Source: Actinomycetes bacterium (GTDB lineage: Bacteria; Actinomycetota; Actinomycetes; Mycobacteriales; Mycobacteriaceae). Taken from it: DNA of 64,000 nucleotides. Made by a program: the position numbers and the translations under genes. How positions within the stretch are numbered: position 1 is the stretch's first letter; each line of letters starts with the position of its first letter. Location of the stretch: the NCBI GenBank assembly GCA_023404955.1, contig JAEXZY010000083.1, forward strand, positions 1 to 64,000, written 5' to 3'. Under the pieces are notes generated by a model. The model was not told the origin of the DNA. It worked only from the letters and a program-made list of their open reading frames with translations, and did no database searches. Of this stretch, positions 35,422 to 44,216 are shown one piece after another.

Positions 35422-36359
35422 CGGGTGCCTTTCGTGGTGGGTTCCAGCACGGCCGCGGTCGGCTCCTCGCCGCGCTTCTCGTCGGCGTAGACCATCAGCG
35501 TCGAACCGACCAGCGCCAGCACGATGCCGATCGCGCCGTAGGGGCTGGGCAACGTCTGGTAGGCGATCAGGGACACCACGATGGTCAGCGCCGGGGCGAG
35601 AGCGTTGGTGGTGGGCGCGACGATCGAGGCCTTGCCTCGGGCCAGCGCCATCACCAGGAACAGCGCACCCACGGCATTGAGCAGCTGGGTGCCGGCCGTC
35701 AACAACGGGGCCTGCCAACCGAAGTCGAGCGGCAGGCCGCCCATCGAGAAGATCGCGACGGGAATGAGTGCGAGTCCGCTGATCGCCATCCAACCGAACG
35801 TCGTGGCCTCGTTGACGCCCAGCGTCGCGGTCTTGCGCATGAAGTAGGCCTGCACGCCCCACGCCACGCAGATCACGACGGCCAGCAGCAGCCACGGTCC
35901 CGTCGAGGCGTCGGAGTCGCTGCTGGTGATGCTGAACAGCACGATCGCGGCCAGCGCACAGATCAATCCGACGATCGCCAGCCCGCGAATGCGTTCGCGC
36001 AGCAGCACCATCGCCATCAGCACGGTGATCGCCGGGGAGATCGACACGATCGGGAAGATCAGGTAGGCCGGGCCGATCGTCAACGCCTGGAACAGCAGCA
36101 GCTGGCCGCCCGCGCCGGTGAGTCCGATCAGCAGACCGTAGATCGTCGCTTCCTTGCGGGTGTCGAACTTCTGCCCCTTGAGCGCGAACGCGGCGGGGAT
36201 GATCATCGTCAGCGCCCAGATGCAGTAGATCATCTCGTCGGGGTAGCCGTACCAGTTCGCGGGCAGCGCGGAGAACGCGCCCCACACACCCCAGAACAGG
36301 ATCAGCAGGGTGGCGTAGAAGATCCAGCTGCGGGCCGGCTTCGTGGTGGTGTCGGTCAT
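35418..36359 (-). CDS. EamA/DMT-family transporter
   Basis: 313 residues with ten transmembrane helices in two EamA repeats (FWGVWGAFSALPANW; LVMALARGKASIVAPTTNAL ending GIVLALVGSTLMVYADEK). Members export or import metabolites such as sugars or amino acids. It lies inside the operon and overlaps both neighbours by 4 bp, so it is part of the pathway despite the presence of an ABC importer. A role in moving a product or second substrate is a guess. Confidence 0.85.
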   Translation of the reverse strand: MTDTTTKPARSWIFYATLLILFWGVWGAFSALPANWYGYPDEMIYCIWALTMIIPAAFALKGQKFDTRKEATIYGLLIGLTGAGGQLLLFQALTIGPAYLIFPIVSISPAITVLMAMVLLRERIRGLAIVGLICALAAIVLFSITSSDSDASTGPWLLLAVVICVAWGVQAYFMRKTATLGVNEATTFGWMAISGLALIPVAIFSMGGLPLDFGWQAPLLTAGTQLLNAVGALFLVMALARGKASIVAPTTNALAPALTIVVSLIAYQTLPSPYGAIGIVLALVGSTLMVYADEKRGEEPTAAVLEPTTKGTR

Positions 36360-37351
36360 GGTGTGGCCACCTTCTCGGATGTGGTTGCGTTAGTCGACAA
36401 TTCGGCGATCGCTGCGGTGCTCAACGAGTGGCCGCTGTGTTTGGCCGCGTACAGCGCCGCGCCGACCGCCGGGTCGAGCAGCGGTTGCCGCAGGTCGTAG
36501 TGCGCGGGCAGGGCGTGCAGCGCGCTGGTGAACCCCTGCAGGAGCAGAGGATCGGAGAACATGCCCCCGGAGTAGGAGACCGGAACGGTCTCCTCATCGG
36601 CGAAACCCACCAGTGTGCTGGTGGTTTCGATCAGCGCGACCAGTTCGGCGACGGCATCGTCGAGGATCTGCGCTGCAGCGGTGTCGCCTTTCTGCGCGGC
36701 CTGGCAGACGGTGGTCGCCAGCGCAGCGATGGAACCGCGGCTGCCCTTCCACGTGTCGATGACCAGGCTGACGACGTCGAGGTCGCCGCCGACCTCGAGG
36801 CGTGACTTCATCAGGTCGTAGAGCGGGCCGCGGGGCATGCGGCCGTCGCTCATCCGGCTGAATGCGTTGAGGCCGCGGGTGGCCACCCAGTATGCCGAGC
36901 CCTCGTCCCCGAAGAGCTCACCCCAGCCGCCGACACGGTGCCCGACGCCGCGCCGCTCGCCGTAGGTCATCGATCCGGTGCCGCTGATCACGTTGATGCC
37001 GTCTTCGCCGCCGAGCGATCCGGCCCAGCCGCACACCATGTCGTTGTCGCAGCTGTACCGGTCGTGGCCGAGGACACCCGCGGGTACGGCATCGAGCGCG
37101 GCGATGTCCGCGCTGGCCTCGCCGTATCCTGGTAGGCCGAAGAACGCGGCGTCGATCGCGGCGGTGTCGATGCCGGCCTGGGCGCAGACGTCGGTGATGC
37201 CCTGTTGCAGAACGCGTTCGACGACGTCGAAGCCGTCGTTGAAGTAGTAGGACGTGGGTGCGGTGGCGCGGGCCAGCACGTGGCCGGCGTCGTCGATCAA
37301 CGCGAACGCCGTCTTCGATCCGCCGCCGTCGACACCGAGGTAGCGCGCCAT
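36356..37351 (-). CDS. BadF/BadG-type sugar kinase (N-acetylhexosamine kinase-like)
   Basis: 331 residues, ASKHA fold. Phosphate-1 motif YLGVDGGGSKTAFALID, GINVISGTGSMTYGERRG for phosphate 2, GGWGELFGDEGSAYWV, and the adenosine segment VPVSYSGGMFSDPLLL. The family includes N-acetylglucosamine kinase and activator ATPases; with AgaS next door, a hexosamine or hexose kinase is likely. It would make the sugar phosphate after import by the ABC system, which replaces the PTS used in enteric bacteria. The ATG shares a base with the agaS stop (TGATG). Confidence 0.83.
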   Translation of the reverse strand: MARYLGVDGGGSKTAFALIDDAGHVLARATAPTSYYFNDGFDVVERVLQQGITDVCAQAGIDTAAIDAAFFGLPGYGEASADIAALDAVPAGVLGHDRYSCDNDMVCGWAGSLGGEDGINVISGTGSMTYGERRGVGHRVGGWGELFGDEGSAYWVATRGLNAFSRMSDGRMPRGPLYDLMKSRLEVGGDLDVVSLVIDTWKGSRGSIAALATTVCQAAQKGDTAAAQILDDAVAELVALIETTSTLVGFADEETVPVSYSGGMFSDPLLLQGFTSALHALPAHYDLRQPLLDPAVGAALYAAKHSGHSLSTAAIAELSTNATTSEKVATP

Positions 37352-38484
37352 CACCGGGCTCCGGTCATCGGGTAGATCGTGACGCCGCGCACGACCCGGC
37401 TGACTTCTCCGGACGGGAACGGATTGTCCGGCGTCTTGCCGTAATCCAAAGACGTGAACAGCGCCAGAAACTGGCCGAACACCAGGTACGGCAGCGCGAC
37501 CAGCGCGTCGGGCAGCTCGGCCAAACCGGGCAGCACGAGCGCCGTGCCGTACTCCTCGGGGACCGGAACCGCGGAGATCACGCGGACCGCATCGGCGCCG
37601 AGCTGGCTGCGCAACTCGGCGATGATGTCGAGGTCGTAGCGCCGGGTGTACGGATCGGTGGACACGTAGACGACGGCGAGGGTGTCCTCGTCGAGCACCG
37701 ACTTCGGGCCGTGCCGAAAGCCCAGCGGGGAGTCGAAGTACGTCACCACCTCGCCGGCGGTCAATTCCAGGAGCTTGAGCGCTGATTCGCGCGCCAACCC
37801 CTCCAGCGGGCCGCTGCCCAGGTAGACGAAGCGCTGCTTCTTGCTCTGAGCGAGCGCACGGATGTCGTGCTGTAGGCCGGCGACGTGCTCGGCGGCGCGG
37901 GCCAACGCCTCGACCTGGTCGGGCTGCGCCGGGCCCAGCATCCGCAGGCACGTGAGCAGCATCGAGGTCAGGCTCGAGGTCATCGCGAACCCCGAGTCGT
38001 TGGTGCGGTCGGGCATGTAGACCACCAGCGAGTCCGGGCGGTCGGCGTGCGCGCGGCCCAGCTTGCCCTCGCGGTCGCACGTGAGCACCAGATGCCACAC
38101 CTGATCGACCAGCTGATCGGCCAGCGCAGTGGTCGCCAGGCTCTCCGGGCTGTTGCCGCTGCGCGCGAACGAGACCAACAGCGTCGGGGTTTGGGGCTCG
38201 AGATGATCGAGCGGACTGGCGACGATGCTGGTGGTGGCGATCGGCTCGACCCGGTGGCGCAGGTGACGGCGCAGCAGCGGCGCGGCGATCTCCCCGGCAA
38301 ACGCCGAACTGCCCGCCCCGGTGAGGATGATGCGCAGATCCGGGCGGGCCAGCAGATCCCGCACGAACGCCTCGGCGTGGTCATCGGACCTGCCGGCCAC
38401 CTCCCGCCACGCGTCGGGCTGCTGACCGATCTCGAGAATCGTTGCGCCGCCGTCTTTCTGGTCGGGCACGCGGGTCTGGGTCAC
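37351..38484 (-). CDS. agaS: SIS-domain sugar isomerase/deaminase AgaS
   Basis: 377 residues with two SIS domains. IILTGAGSSAFAGEIAAPLL and VSFARSGNSPESLATT in the first; YLGSGPLEGLARESALKLLE and YFDSPLGFRHGPKSVLDED in the second; the end KTPDNPFPSGEVSRVVRGVT is typical of AgaS. AgaS is the galactosamine-6-phosphate deaminase/isomerase that yields tagatose 6-phosphate. Overlaps gatZ upstream (ATGA) and the kinase gene downstream. No N-acetyl-galactosamine-6-phosphate deacetylase (AgaA) is in the window. Confidence 0.88.
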   Translation of the reverse strand: MTQTRVPDQKDGGATILEIGQQPDAWREVAGRSDDHAEAFVRDLLARPDLRIILTGAGSSAFAGEIAAPLLRRHLRHRVEPIATTSIVASPLDHLEPQTPTLLVSFARSGNSPESLATTALADQLVDQVWHLVLTCDREGKLGRAHADRPDSLVVYMPDRTNDSGFAMTSSLTSMLLTCLRMLGPAQPDQVEALARAAEHVAGLQHDIRALAQSKKQRFVYLGSGPLEGLARESALKLLELTAGEVVTYFDSPLGFRHGPKSVLDEDTLAVVYVSTDPYTRRYDLDIIAELRSQLGADAVRVISAVPVPEEYGTALVLPGLAELPDALVALPYLVFGQFLALFTSLDYGKTPDNPFPSGEVSRVVRGVTIYPMTGAR

Positions 38485-39800
38485 TGTGGGCTACCTCCGG
38501 GGTTGTCGGCGCGGCACGCGGCGGCGTAGGGCCGCAGCGCATCGCGGACGCGGTCGACCACCAGGGCCTGGGCGTCGTGGTCGAGCAGGCCGGCGCGGAT
38601 GCGCTCGTACTGCAGGGGCAGGAACTGACTGATCAGCGGCAGCGGGATGCCGACACGGTCGAGATTGGCCAGCAGCGTGCGCCGCGCAGCATCGACCTCC
38701 TCGTCGGCCCAGTAGTAGCGCAGCCGATCGCTGTAGCTGTAGCGCCGCGCCGTGCGTTGCGCGACGGGATCGCCCTCGTAATAGTCCTGCCAGTACCGCG
38801 GCTCGGCGAGCATGCGCCGCTCGATCACCTCGATGAGGTTCGAGCGCGACGGCCGCGCAACCAGCTCGGTCTCGATCATCGCCAGCGCGAACAGGGCCTC
38901 GCGCATCGCGAACGTCAGTCCCGGTCCGACTTTGAGGACCGCCCAGTGGTCGTCGACGAGTTCGCGGAGCTGTTGGGGGCGTTGGTAGTCCGTCGAGTGC
39001 GCTTCGAACACGAGGTGCGCCTCGTCGTCGAGGACCTTGCGGAGGTCCGCGGTGGCCGCGTGCTCGTAGTCGATGACCTGGAGGTGATCGAACTCGACGC
39101 CGGGCTGCACGACCAGCGCCATCACCCGGGGCCACACGTCGTCGTGGCCGACAGCGGCGAACGCGCTGCGATGGGCGGCCAGGGTGGCCCGCGCCGCGTC
39201 GGCGGGTGTCGGGGTCAGCCGGTCCAACGTCTCGTGCGCACCGCCCGGGACGGGCACCTCGGTGCCGATCACGTACACCGGCGCGCCGACACCGGACTCC
39301 CGTGCGGTCTTCTCGGCGACCGCCAGCAGCCGCGCGCTGCGCTCGGCGACGACCTCGTCGGACAGCACGGCGGGATCGTCGGCGCAGCGCATGCTGCAGT
39401 CCAGGTGGATCTTGCGGTAGCCCGCCGCCACATACGCGGCGATCAGCGTCTCCGCGTGGCCCATCGCGACGACGGCGTTCTCCCGCTGCCACCGGTTCGG
39501 GCCGAGGTGATCACCGCCGAGGACCACGCGGTCGCGGGGGAAGCCCTGCGCGTCGGCGATGCCAAACACCAGGTCGCGAAAGTCGTTGGGCCGCATGCCC
39601 GTGTACCCGCCGAACTGGTCGACCTGATTCGACGTCGCCTCGATGAGCACGAACCCGCCGTCGGCAGCCGCCTGCACGATCGCGGCCTCCAACACCGTGG
39701 GATGCGCCGAACACACCGAGTACACCCCGACCGGCTCGCCGGCCTTGTGCCGCTCGACCGTCTCGGCGAGCCAGTCCACCCGCAGCATCTGGGCGCCCAT
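38481..39800 (-). CDS. gatZ: GatZ/KbaZ-family tagatose-bisphosphate aldolase subunit
   Basis: 439 residues. Family marks are GVYSVCSAHPTVLEAAI, EATSNQVDQFGGYTGM, LGGDHLGPNRWQ, HLDCSMRCADDP, VIGTEVPVPGGAHE and VLKVGPGLTFAMREALFAL. GatZ/KbaZ stabilises the catalytic class II aldolase GatY/KbaY; earlier it was annotated as a possible tagatose-6-phosphate kinase, which is of interest because no PfkB-type kinase is nearby. Start at the ATG sharing its A with the gatY stop (TGATG); the 10-codon extension upstream is unlikely. Confidence 0.88.
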   Translation of the reverse strand: MGAQMLRVDWLAETVERHKAGEPVGVYSVCSAHPTVLEAAIVQAAADGGFVLIEATSNQVDQFGGYTGMRPNDFRDLVFGIADAQGFPRDRVVLGGDHLGPNRWQRENAVVAMGHAETLIAAYVAAGYRKIHLDCSMRCADDPAVLSDEVVAERSARLLAVAEKTARESGVGAPVYVIGTEVPVPGGAHETLDRLTPTPADAARATLAAHRSAFAAVGHDDVWPRVMALVVQPGVEFDHLQVIDYEHAATADLRKVLDDEAHLVFEAHSTDYQRPQQLRELVDDHWAVLKVGPGLTFAMREALFALAMIETELVARPSRSNLIEVIERRMLAEPRYWQDYYEGDPVAQRTARRYSYSDRLRYYWADEEVDAARRTLLANLDRVGIPLPLISQFLPLQYERIRAGLLDHDAQALVVDRVRDALRPYAAACRADNPGGSPQ

Positions 39801-40669
39801 CACGCCTGCACCCCCGCGACGACGCGGCACAGGTGGGCCACCGTCTCAGCCACCGCTTCCCGAGCCGGCACCAGGTACTTGCGCGGGTCCGTCAGCGCGG
39901 CATCGGACTCCAACACGCCACGCACCGCGCCGGTGTAGGCGATGTTGAGCGCGGTGCCGACGTTGACCTTCCGGATTCCCGCGGCCACCGCCTGCTTCAG
40001 GTTCTCGTCGGACACGCCCGAGGAGCCGTGCAGCACAAGGGGAATCGACACCGCGGCAGCGATATCGCTGATCAGTGCCATGTCGAGTTCGGCATCGCGC
40101 GTGGTCATCGCGTGCGAGCTGCCGACGGCCACCGCGAGCGCGTCCACGCCGGTTTTCTCCGCGAACGCTGCGGCCTCGTCGGGGTCGGTGCGGGCGCCCG
40201 GCTCGTGAGCACCGAGGACGCGGCCGTCCTTGCCGCCGACCTGGCCGAGTTCCGCCTCCACGAACAGTCCGGCCGCGTGGGCCTTCTCGACGAAAGCGGC
40301 TGTCTGACCGACATTCTCGTCCGCATCGAGATGGGCCGCGTCGATCATCACCGAGGTGACACCGAGCCCGGATGCCGCGCTGATCGCCTCGTCGAGGAGA
40401 GCGACATCCTGGATGTGGTCCAGATGCACGGCCAGCGGCGCACCGCTGGCCGCGGCGATGTGCGCGCACGCCGCGGTGATCGGCGCCAGCTGACCGCCGT
40501 GGAAACGCACGGTGTTCTCGCTGATCTGGATCAGCGCGGCTGCCCCGGCGCGCTCCACGCCCGCGGCGATGCCCTCCGCATGCTCGAGGGTGATGACGTT
40601 AAAAGCCAGCACCGCGCAACGGTTTTCGATCGCCGCAGCAATGAGATCGGAGGTGGACGCCAGGGTCAC
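39800..40669 (-). CDS. gatY: Class II fructose/tagatose-bisphosphate aldolase GatY/KbaY
   Basis: 289 residues. Splits tagatose- or fructose-1,6-bisphosphate into two trioses. Zn ligands and active site: AVHLDHIQDV, VEAELGQVGGKDG, LAVAVGSSHA, PLVLHGSSGVSDE and GIRKVNVGTALNIAY. GTG start with an AAGGAGG ribosome site eight bases upstream. It is the first gene of a ten-gene operon in which every junction is an overlap or a gap of 12 bp or less, and it faces the divergent DeoR gene across a 131-bp spacer that holds the palindrome. Confidence 0.9.
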   Translation of the reverse strand: MTLASTSDLIAAAIENRCAVLAFNVITLEHAEGIAAGVERAGAAALIQISENTVRFHGGQLAPITAACAHIAAASGAPLAVHLDHIQDVALLDEAISAASGLGVTSVMIDAAHLDADENVGQTAAFVEKAHAAGLFVEAELGQVGGKDGRVLGAHEPGARTDPDEAAAFAEKTGVDALAVAVGSSHAMTTRDAELDMALISDIAAAVSIPLVLHGSSGVSDENLKQAVAAGIRKVNVGTALNIAYTGAVRGVLESDAALTDPRKYLVPAREAVAETVAHLCRVVAGVQA

Positions 40670-40754
40670 GCAGTGGCCTCCTTCGCCAGATGTGTGCGGT
40701 ACATCACTTGACTATGAGAAGCTCGCTCAGAACGCGCAATACCAATCGGTCAAA

Positions 40755-40773
40755 CGATCAGGAAAACTGATCG
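40755..40773. promoter_or_regulatory. Perfect palindrome, probable DeoR operator
   Basis: cgatcag-gaaaa-ctgatcg: two perfect 7-bp arms with a 5-base spacer, 27 bp before the deoR-type start and about 85 bp before the gatY start. The location between divergent regulator and operon is where a repressor would control both. The partner repressor is inferred, not shown. Confidence 0.65.
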
Positions 40774-40800
40774 CCTGCTCACAACCGAGGAGTCAACCCG

Positions 40801-41580
40801 ATGTCGATCAAGCGCACCGACCGGATGCGGGAGGTGCTGTCGGTGCTACGAGATCGCGGCGAAGTCGCGTCCACGGTGCTGTGCACCGAACTGCGCGTCT
40901 CCCCCGCCACGCTGCGCCGCGACCTCGCCGAGCTCGAAGAGCAGGGGCTGCTGGTCCGCACGCACGGCGGCGCGAAAGCGCTCGACCCGAGCGGCAGCGA
41001 GATCCCGGTGCGGCTGCGCGACCACCGCATGGTTGCGATCAAACGACGCATCGCCCAGCACGCCGCCGCGCTGATCCCGCCCGGCCCGCAGGCCGTCGCG
41101 CTCACCGGTGGCGTCACCACCGGCGAGGTGGCCCGCGCCCTCAAGGGGCGACCCAACATCACCGTCGTCACCAACTCACTGACCATCGCCGCCGACTGTG
41201 CCGTCGACGCCCACATGAAGGTGATCGCGACCGGCGGACTGGTGCGGGCCAACTCGTTGGAGGCGGTCGGACCGATGTCCGAGCACGCGTTCCAGGTGAT
41301 CACCGTCGGCACCGCGGTCCTCGGTGCCGACGGGATGTCCGCCGAGATCGGCGCCACCACCTACGACGAGGCGGAGGCGCGCACAGCGATCGCGATGGCG
41401 TCCAACGCCCAGCGCGTCGTCGTCGCGGTGGACGGGTCGAAGATCGGCAACGTGACGCTCGCCAAGATGGTCGCGCCGGCCCAGATCCACCATCTCGTCA
41501 CCGACTCCACCGCGGACCACGAGCAGCTCGACCGCATCGCAGCCGCCGGCGTGCACGTGCACGTCGTCGACGCAGAATGA
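40801..41580 (+). CDS. DeoR-family repressor of the sugar operon
   Basis: 259 residues. The N-terminal winged helix (DRMREVLSVLRDRGEVASTV, SPATLRRDLAELEEQGLLVR THGGA) is typical of DeoR proteins. The C-terminal sugar-phosphate sensor domain has ALTGGVTTGEVARAL, TVVTNSLTIAADC and AVLGADGMSAEIGATT. DeoR proteins of this group (AgaR, GatR, LacR) release DNA on binding a phosphorylated sugar intermediate. Divergent from the operon; GAGGAG stands nine bases before the ATG. Confidence 0.9.
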   Translation: MSIKRTDRMREVLSVLRDRGEVASTVLCTELRVSPATLRRDLAELEEQGLLVRTHGGAKALDPSGSEIPVRLRDHRMVAIKRRIAQHAAALIPPGPQAVALTGGVTTGEVARALKGRPNITVVTNSLTIAADCAVDAHMKVIATGGLVRANSLEAVGPMSEHAFQVITVGTAVLGADGMSAEIGATTYDEAEARTAIAMASNAQRVVVAVDGSKIGNVTLAKMVAPAQIHHLVTDSTADHEQLDRIAAAGVHVHVVDAE

Positions 41581-41637
41581 CGGTTCAGTAATACCGAGCA
41601 GCAGACGCCGGTGACCGCGGAGGGCCACACTGGTGAT

Positions 41638-42225
41638 ATGTCGACCTCCGAGCCGGTGCGGGGTCTTCGTCATCGCAAGAAGATCGCCACCCGCCGAGCC
41701 ATCCGCCGCGCGGCGATCCATCTGTTCGAACGGCACGGCTTCGCCGACACCACCGTCGAGCAGATCGCCACGGCGGCCGACGTCTCACCCCGCACGTTCT
41801 ACCGCTACTTCCCCACCAAAGAAGCCGTGCTGATCTGCGACCAGGCCGAACCGATCATGGCCGCGTTCCGCCACGCACCCGCCGAGCTCTCGCCCGTCGC
41901 GGCGTACCGGCACGCCGTCGACGAATACTTCGCCGGCTTGAGCGACGACGATCGGCACGACACCATCGTCGCCCAGCACATGCTCTACTCGCTGCCCGAG
42001 GCGCGTGGCGTGCTCTACGCCGAATACACCCTGCTGATCCAGCTGATGACCGACGCGCTCAAGCATCGCCCGGGACCGGCGCTCGGGGTGGCGGAGCGCC
42101 GCGTCATCGCGGGCGCGATCATCGGAGTCCTGATGGCCGTGTCGGACGGCGAGCCGCTGCCCGAAGAGGCGCTCGCCACCGCCCTGGACATTCTCGAGTC
42201 CACCCTCGCCCCGCCGATCCGCTGA
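41638..42225 (+). CDS. TetR-family transcriptional regulator
   Basis: 195 residues. The helix-turn-helix (RRAIRRAAIHLFERHGFADT, VEQIATAADVSPRTFYRYFP TKEAVL) occupies the first 60 residues, and the ligand domain is all-helical. The ATG at 41638 lacks a close ribosome site; an in-frame GTG at 41611 is the alternative. It lies alone between the DeoR gene and accA3, in the same direction as both. The target and ligand are unknown; self-regulation or control of accA3 is possible but not shown. Confidence 0.88.
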   Translation: MSTSEPVRGLRHRKKIATRRAIRRAAIHLFERHGFADTTVEQIATAADVSPRTFYRYFPTKEAVLICDQAEPIMAAFRHAPAELSPVAAYRHAVDEYFAGLSDDDRHDTIVAQHMLYSLPEARGVLYAEYTLLIQLMTDALKHRPGPALGVAERRVIAGAIIGVLMAVSDGEPLPEEALATALDILESTLAPPIR

Positions 42226-42339
42226 GAGTTACTGGCGGGTAAGGGACCGGCTCGCCGAGACTCAGATTGCGGCGCTTAAACTCCCTCGGGATACATTCTT
42301 TAAGACGCTCTTAGATTTGACATGCCATCAGGAGGCGCA

Positions 42340-44139
42340 GTGGCCACTCACGCCAGCTCAAAGATCTCCAAGGTGCTCGTCGCCAACCGCGGAGAGATCG
42401 CCGTCCGGGTGATCCGAGCATGCAAGGACGCCGGACTCGAGAGCGTGGCGGTGTACGCCGAGCCCGACTCCGACGCCCCGCACGTCCGGTTGGCCGACGA
42501 AGCGTTCGCGCTCGGCGGGCAGACCTCCGCGGAGTCCTACCTGGTGTTCGAGAAGCTGCTCGATGCGGCCGCCAAGTCCGGTGCCAACGCCGTGCACCCC
42601 GGCTACGGCTTCCTCTCCGAGAACGCCGACTTCGCCCAGGCCGTCCTCGACGCCGGACTGATCTGGATCGGGCCCAGCCCGCAGTCGATCCGCGACCTCG
42701 GTGACAAGGTCACCGCTCGCCACATCGCCGCCCGCGCGCAGGCGCCGCTGGTGCCCGGTACACCGGACCCCGTCAAGGACGCCGACGAGATCCTCGCGTT
42801 CGCCAACGAGCACGGCCTGCCGATCGCGATCAAGGCGGCCTTCGGCGGCGGTGGCCGCGGCATGAAGGTGGCCCGCACCCTCGAGGAGATCCCCGAGCTG
42901 TTCGACTCGGCCACCCGTGAGGCCATCGCAGCGTTCGGCCGCGGCGAGTGCTTCGTCGAGCGTTACCTCGACAAGCCGCGCCACGTCGAGGCCCAGGTGA
43001 TCGCCGATCAGCACGGCAACGTCGTCGTCGCCGGCACCCGCGACTGCTCGCTGCAGCGCCGCTTCCAGAAGCTCGTCGAGGAGGCGCCCGCGCCGTTCCT
43101 GACCGACGCGCAGCGCAAGGAGATCCACGAGTCGGCCAAGCGCATCTGCAAGGAGGCCGGCTACTACGGCGCAGGCACCGTCGAGTACCTCGTCGGCCAA
43201 GACGGGCTGATCAGCTTCCTCGAGGTCAACACCCGCCTGCAGGTGGAACACCCCGTCACCGAGGAGACCTCGGGCCTGGACCTGGTGCGTCAGCAGTTCA
43301 AGATCGCCAACGGTGAACCGCTCGACATCACCGAGGACCCGACCCCGCGCGGGCACTCGTTCGAGTTCCGCATCAACGGCGAGGACGCCGGCCGCGGCTT
43401 CCTGCCCGCCCCCGGCCCCGTCACCCGCTACGACATCCCCACCGGCCCCGGCGTGCGCCTGGACTCCGGCGTCGAGGCGGGCTCGGTGATCGGCGGCCAG
43501 TTCGACTCGATGCTGTCGAAGCTGATCGTCACCGGCGCCACCCGCGAGGAGGCGCTCGACCGCTCGCGCCGCGCCCTGGCCGAGTTCCACGTCGAAGGCC
43601 TCGCCACCGTGATCCCGTTCCACCGCGCCGTGGTCTCCGACCCCGCGTTCATCGGTGACGGCACCAAGTTCGACGTACACACCCGGTGGATCGAGACCGA
43701 GTGGAACAACACCGTCGAGCCCTTCACCGGTGGCGACCCGATCTCCGAGGAGGACACGCTGCCCCGGCAGACCGTCGTCGTCGAGGTCGGCGGCCGTCGC
43801 CTCGAGGTCTCGCTGCCCGGCGATCTGGCGCTCGGCAACGGCGGCGCGTCGCCGTCGGGTGCCATCCGCAAGAAGCCGAAGCCGCGTAAGCGTGGTGGCG
43901 GTGGCGGAGCGGCCGCGTCCGGCGACTCGGTGACCGCGCCGATGCAGGGCACCGTCGTCAAGGTGGCCGTCGAAGAGGGCCAGACCGTGGCTGCCGGCGA
44001 TCTGATCGCCGTGCTCGAGGCCATGAAGATGGAGAACCCCGTGACCGCCCACAAGGACGGTGTGGTGACCGGCCTGGCCGTCGAGCCCGGCGCCGCGATC
44101 ACCCAGGGCACCGTGCTCTGCGAGCTCAAGGGCGAGTGA
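42340..44139 (+). CDS. accA3: Acyl-CoA carboxylase alpha subunit AccA3 (biotin carboxylase + carrier)
   Basis: 599 residues, as in M. tuberculosis. The biotin carboxylase part (about 1-450) has KVLVANRGEIAVRVIRACKD, HPGYGFLSENADFAQAV, IKAAFGGGGRGMKVARTL and LEVNTRLQVEHPVTEET. A linker with a Lys/Arg/Gly-rich stretch (RKKPKPRKRGGGGGA) precedes the carrier domain, with the biotin Lys in VLEAMKMENPV. GTG start at 42340 has AGGAGG four bases upstream; an ATG six codons earlier is less likely. It is the shared alpha subunit for AccD5 (5.9 kb) and other beta subunits, and the substrate of BirA. Confidence 0.96.
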   Translation: MATHASSKISKVLVANRGEIAVRVIRACKDAGLESVAVYAEPDSDAPHVRLADEAFALGGQTSAESYLVFEKLLDAAAKSGANAVHPGYGFLSENADFAQAVLDAGLIWIGPSPQSIRDLGDKVTARHIAARAQAPLVPGTPDPVKDADEILAFANEHGLPIAIKAAFGGGGRGMKVARTLEEIPELFDSATREAIAAFGRGECFVERYLDKPRHVEAQVIADQHGNVVVAGTRDCSLQRRFQKLVEEAPAPFLTDAQRKEIHESAKRICKEAGYYGAGTVEYLVGQDGLISFLEVNTRLQVEHPVTEETSGLDLVRQQFKIANGEPLDITEDPTPRGHSFEFRINGEDAGRGFLPAPGPVTRYDIPTGPGVRLDSGVEAGSVIGGQFDSMLSKLIVTGATREEALDRSRRALAEFHVEGLATVIPFHRAVVSDPAFIGDGTKFDVHTRWIETEWNNTVEPFTGGDPISEEDTLPRQTVVVEVGGRRLEVSLPGDLALGNGGASPSGAIRKKPKPRKRGGGGGAAASGDSVTAPMQGTVVKVAVEEGQTVAAGDLIAVLEAMKMENPVTAHKDGVVTGLAVEPGAAITQGTVLCELKGE

Positions 44140-44141
44140 GT

Positions 44142-44209
44142 CTCACCCCGAACGCACGGTTTCTGACGGATTTCCACCGATTTCCGTCGTAATCCGTGCG
44201 TTCGGTGAG
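44142..44209. repeat. Long nested inverted repeat after accA3
   Basis: Arms ccgaacgcacgg (44148-44159) and ccgtgcgttcgg (44194-44205) are perfect. They extend outward through ctcac/gtgag with a two-base bulge, and an inner gacgga/tccgtc pair sits in the loop. The structure starts two bases after the accA3 stop and ends just before the next gene. It could terminate accA3 transcription, though it has no T-tract, or it may be a dispersed extragenic palindrome. Confidence 0.6.
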
Positions 44210-44216
44210 CTGACCG

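Noticed and set aside
33493..35490. 665-codon plus-strand frame over the binding protein and GH4 genes
   Set aside because: Shadow of two well-supported minus-strand genes; His/Arg/Val-rich without motifs.
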